DNA of 32,507 bases from Chryseobacterium sp. 36-9 (lineage in GTDB: Bacteria; Bacteroidota; Bacteroidia; Flavobacteriales; Weeksellaceae), in NCBI GenBank assembly GCA_001898785.1, contig MKVE01000045.1:11379-43885 (forward strand), given 5' to 3'. The position numbers and the translations under genes are program-made. Numbering within the stretch: the stretch's first letter is position 1; each line of letters starts with the position of its first letter. Below the pieces are notes generated by a model that had not been told where the DNA came from, searched no databases, and saw nothing but the letters and a program-made list of their open reading frames with translations. Below, piece after piece: positions 31,136 to 32,507 of the stretch.

Positions 31136-31507
31136 CTAATGATAATTTTTCCTTGGAACAACCATTGCCATTAAGACAATCATTAGTACAAACAATAAAA
31201 ATAATATCATATATCCCTTATAGCTTTCCTTAAATCCATATTCCAAAAACCTTTCGTTTTTCACAAACAAATAATGAACTAAAAACATTATTATAGGTAT
31301 TAATAGAAAAAATATGTATTTAAAATGTATATGCAAATAATTCCCTAAAAAAACATTATCAATACTTGAAAGGTTTAAGTTAATAAAACTGGAAACTATT
31401 ACTATTAGCCAAAATTTTTCTGTCCCTCTATCTTTGTATTTGAATCTGTCCATACGTTTATAGAGACAATCCAAATGAAAAATTAAATAATCTATTAACT
31501 TTATCAT
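31136..31507 (-). CDS. Multi-spanning membrane protein, probable immunity protein
   Basis: A 123-residue protein with three or four hydrophobic segments (about 32-48, 60-82 and 97-116) and a basic N-terminus (CLYKRMDRFKYKDRG). It has no recognised family. It starts 5 bases after the Rhs module III stop, the normal place of a cognate immunity gene, and being membrane-embedded it fits protection against a membrane-targeting tip. Codon use is extremely A/T-rich, as in the other immunity-type genes here. Confidence 0.6.
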   Translation of the reverse strand: MIKLIDYLIFHLDCLYKRMDRFKYKDRGTEKFWLIVIVSSFINLNLSSIDNVFLGNYLHIHFKYIFFLLIPIIMFLVHYLFVKNERFLEYGFKESYKGYMILFLLFVLMIVLMAMVVPRKNYH

Positions 31508-31512
31508 AATTG

Positions 31513-32507
31513 TTATTGTGGACCGAGGCCCATATCATTAAAAATACTTCTTCCTGTTGCTGCCTGGTAACCACCCGTTACCGCTCCATATATTAGAGCT
31601 ACTCCCATCGTCCACGGGCTTGGCACAAGCCCAACGCCTGTCATTACGTGATTCATTATTCTTTCTGTATTTCCAATTTGTCCATCCGCATATTGTAATT
31701 CCGTAGCAACTAAGGACACAGCTGCTAAACCATATCCTACACGTGTTGCAGCAGTACTAAGTGCCTTTGCAGTATTAGGAGACATCACCTTCCCTAAAAC
31801 CGTTGTCATTCGGCTTGGCTTAGCTGCATCATCTAGCAAGGTATAATTGACAGAATAGTCAGGTATTTTTGCTTTGCCTAATGCATAAGACCCAAATCGC
31901 GATACCGATTCACTGGCTATCAAATGTCCTGCGCTAAAGTATCTGTTATTAGCTACATCGGTTGCCGTTCTTAATCCGTATTTTGCAAATGCTTCCGTAT
32001 TCTCATTAATCACATCCATAAAAGCATTGAACTGTGCTTGTGCCTGTTTCCCCCAACCTGATTTATTGCCTGTTAAATATACTGTAGGAAGAGTAGTATA
32101 ACCATCACCTAGTCCACCGCTAAATCCGCCACTATTACCGCCAAGACCGCCACTGTTACCAAAGGCATAGGTTCCTATCCCATTATAGCCAACTGTGGAG
32201 CCAAACGGACTATAGAAGCCCATATAGCTGGGTGTCATACTCCCGGAAAATCCGGTATTTATAAATCCACTACCAGTACCGGTGTTTGACCAGCTGGTAT
32301 TAGTTTGATCCGGTGTCATATACCACATTGTCTTCATCCAATCCGGCATATCGCCATATCTCCCATCCGGGTCAAACATCATTGCAGGGTTGTTGCCAAC
32401 ATACGCGTATGGACTTGTCGAACTATAAGTCTCAGACAACTGATCCATCCCAAACCATCTTCCCAAATCCGGCATATACTGTCGCCAGCCATAGTCATAG
32501 AACCCCG
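31513..32507 (-). CDS. Rhs C-terminal module III (runs off the window)
   Basis: The frame continues past the right edge ([19 protein letters not shown]), so it is partial; it may be the end of the intact full-length rhs gene or another orphan. After the core ([27 protein letters not shown]) comes a linker with DWMKTMWYM and SWSNTGTGSGF, a Gly/Ser-rich stretch, then a helical part (QAQAQFNAFMDVINENTEAF) and a C-terminus with moderately hydrophobic segments (VGYGLAAVSLVATEL, VPSPWTMGVALIYGAVTGGY) ending SIFNDMGLGPQ. A membrane-acting tip is possible, but no toxin family is recognised. The partner gene follows after 5 bases. Confidence 0.75.
   Translation of the reverse strand, partial: GFYDYGWRQYMPDLGRWFGMDQLSETYSSTSPYAYVGNNPAMMFDPDGRYGDMPDWMKTMWYMTPDQTNTSWSNTGTGSGFINTGFSGSMTPSYMGFYSPFGSTVGYNGIGTYAFGNSGGLGGNSGGFSGGLGDGYTTLPTVYLTGNKSGWGKQAQAQFNAFMDVINENTEAFAKYGLRTATDVANNRYFSAGHLIASESVSRFGSYALGKAKIPDYSVNYTLLDDAAKPSRMTTVLGKVMSPNTAKALSTAATRVGYGLAAVSLVATELQYADGQIGNTERIMNHVMTGVGLVPSPWTMGVALIYGAVTGGYQAATGRSIFNDMGLGPQ

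Noticed and set aside
24000-32507. Transposase or integrase genes that could move the Rhs modules
   Set aside because: No frame in this stretch shows a DDE, HUH, tyrosine or serine recombinase motif; movement by homologous recombination explains the layout.

Overview
The window is AT-rich chromosomal DNA of a Bacteroidota member, most likely a Chryseobacterium-like flavobacterium. This rests on the protein families present, on promoter candidates of the TAnnTTTG type, on the near absence of Shine-Dalgarno sites, and on short-spacer palindromes between genes. No tRNA, rRNA, CRISPR array or complete insertion sequence was seen.

Region 1 (1-5409) is general metabolism. It holds the 3' end of pruA (proline catabolism), nicotinamidase pncA, a DUF421 membrane protein, two lipoproteins of unknown role, a small exported NTF2-like protein, and proline dehydrogenase on the other strand. 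PruA and PutA together would convert proline to glutamate. Region 2 (5582-9367) carries purine genes purM, purN and purH on the minus strand. Upstream of purM lies an apparently independent minus-strand unit: a promoter, a 27-codon open frame and a terminator.

Region 3 (9372-21703) is a minus-strand operon for reductive pyrimidine degradation, transcribed away from an Lrp/AsnC regulator. In transcription order it runs: (methyl)malonate-semialdehyde dehydrogenase, class III aminotransferase, NCS1 nucleobase transporter, dihydropyrimidinase, nitrilase-type beta-ureidopropionase, PreT, PreA, a small P-loop protein that looks like an intruder, an M20-type carbamoylase/allantoate amidohydrolase, and an NAD(P)H-dependent FMN reductase. 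Together these would take up uracil or thymine, reduce it, open the ring, release CO2 and ammonia, transaminate beta-alanine or beta-aminoisobutyrate, and deliver acetyl-CoA or propionyl-CoA. Two unrelated enzymes could perform the carbamoyl-beta-alanine step.

Region 4 (21737-23910) holds a DUF4142 lipoprotein, a possible small transcript with a hydrophobic 28-residue frame, an unrecognised 123-residue protein and a DJ-1/PfpI protein.

Region 5 (24040-32507) is a graveyard or reservoir of Rhs toxin tips, all on the minus strand. Three Rhs-core fragments share the same core ending at DPDGR and then carry different C-terminal domains, each followed by a different small immunity-type gene. Between them lie core-less toxin tips, an array of orphan immunity-type genes with internal duplications, and three copies plus one solo end of a roughly 175-bp palindrome-bearing repeat that sits just downstream of immunity genes. 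The layout suggests that toxin-immunity modules are exchanged using the Rhs core as one homology arm and this repeat as the other. The parent full-length rhs gene probably lies beyond the right edge.
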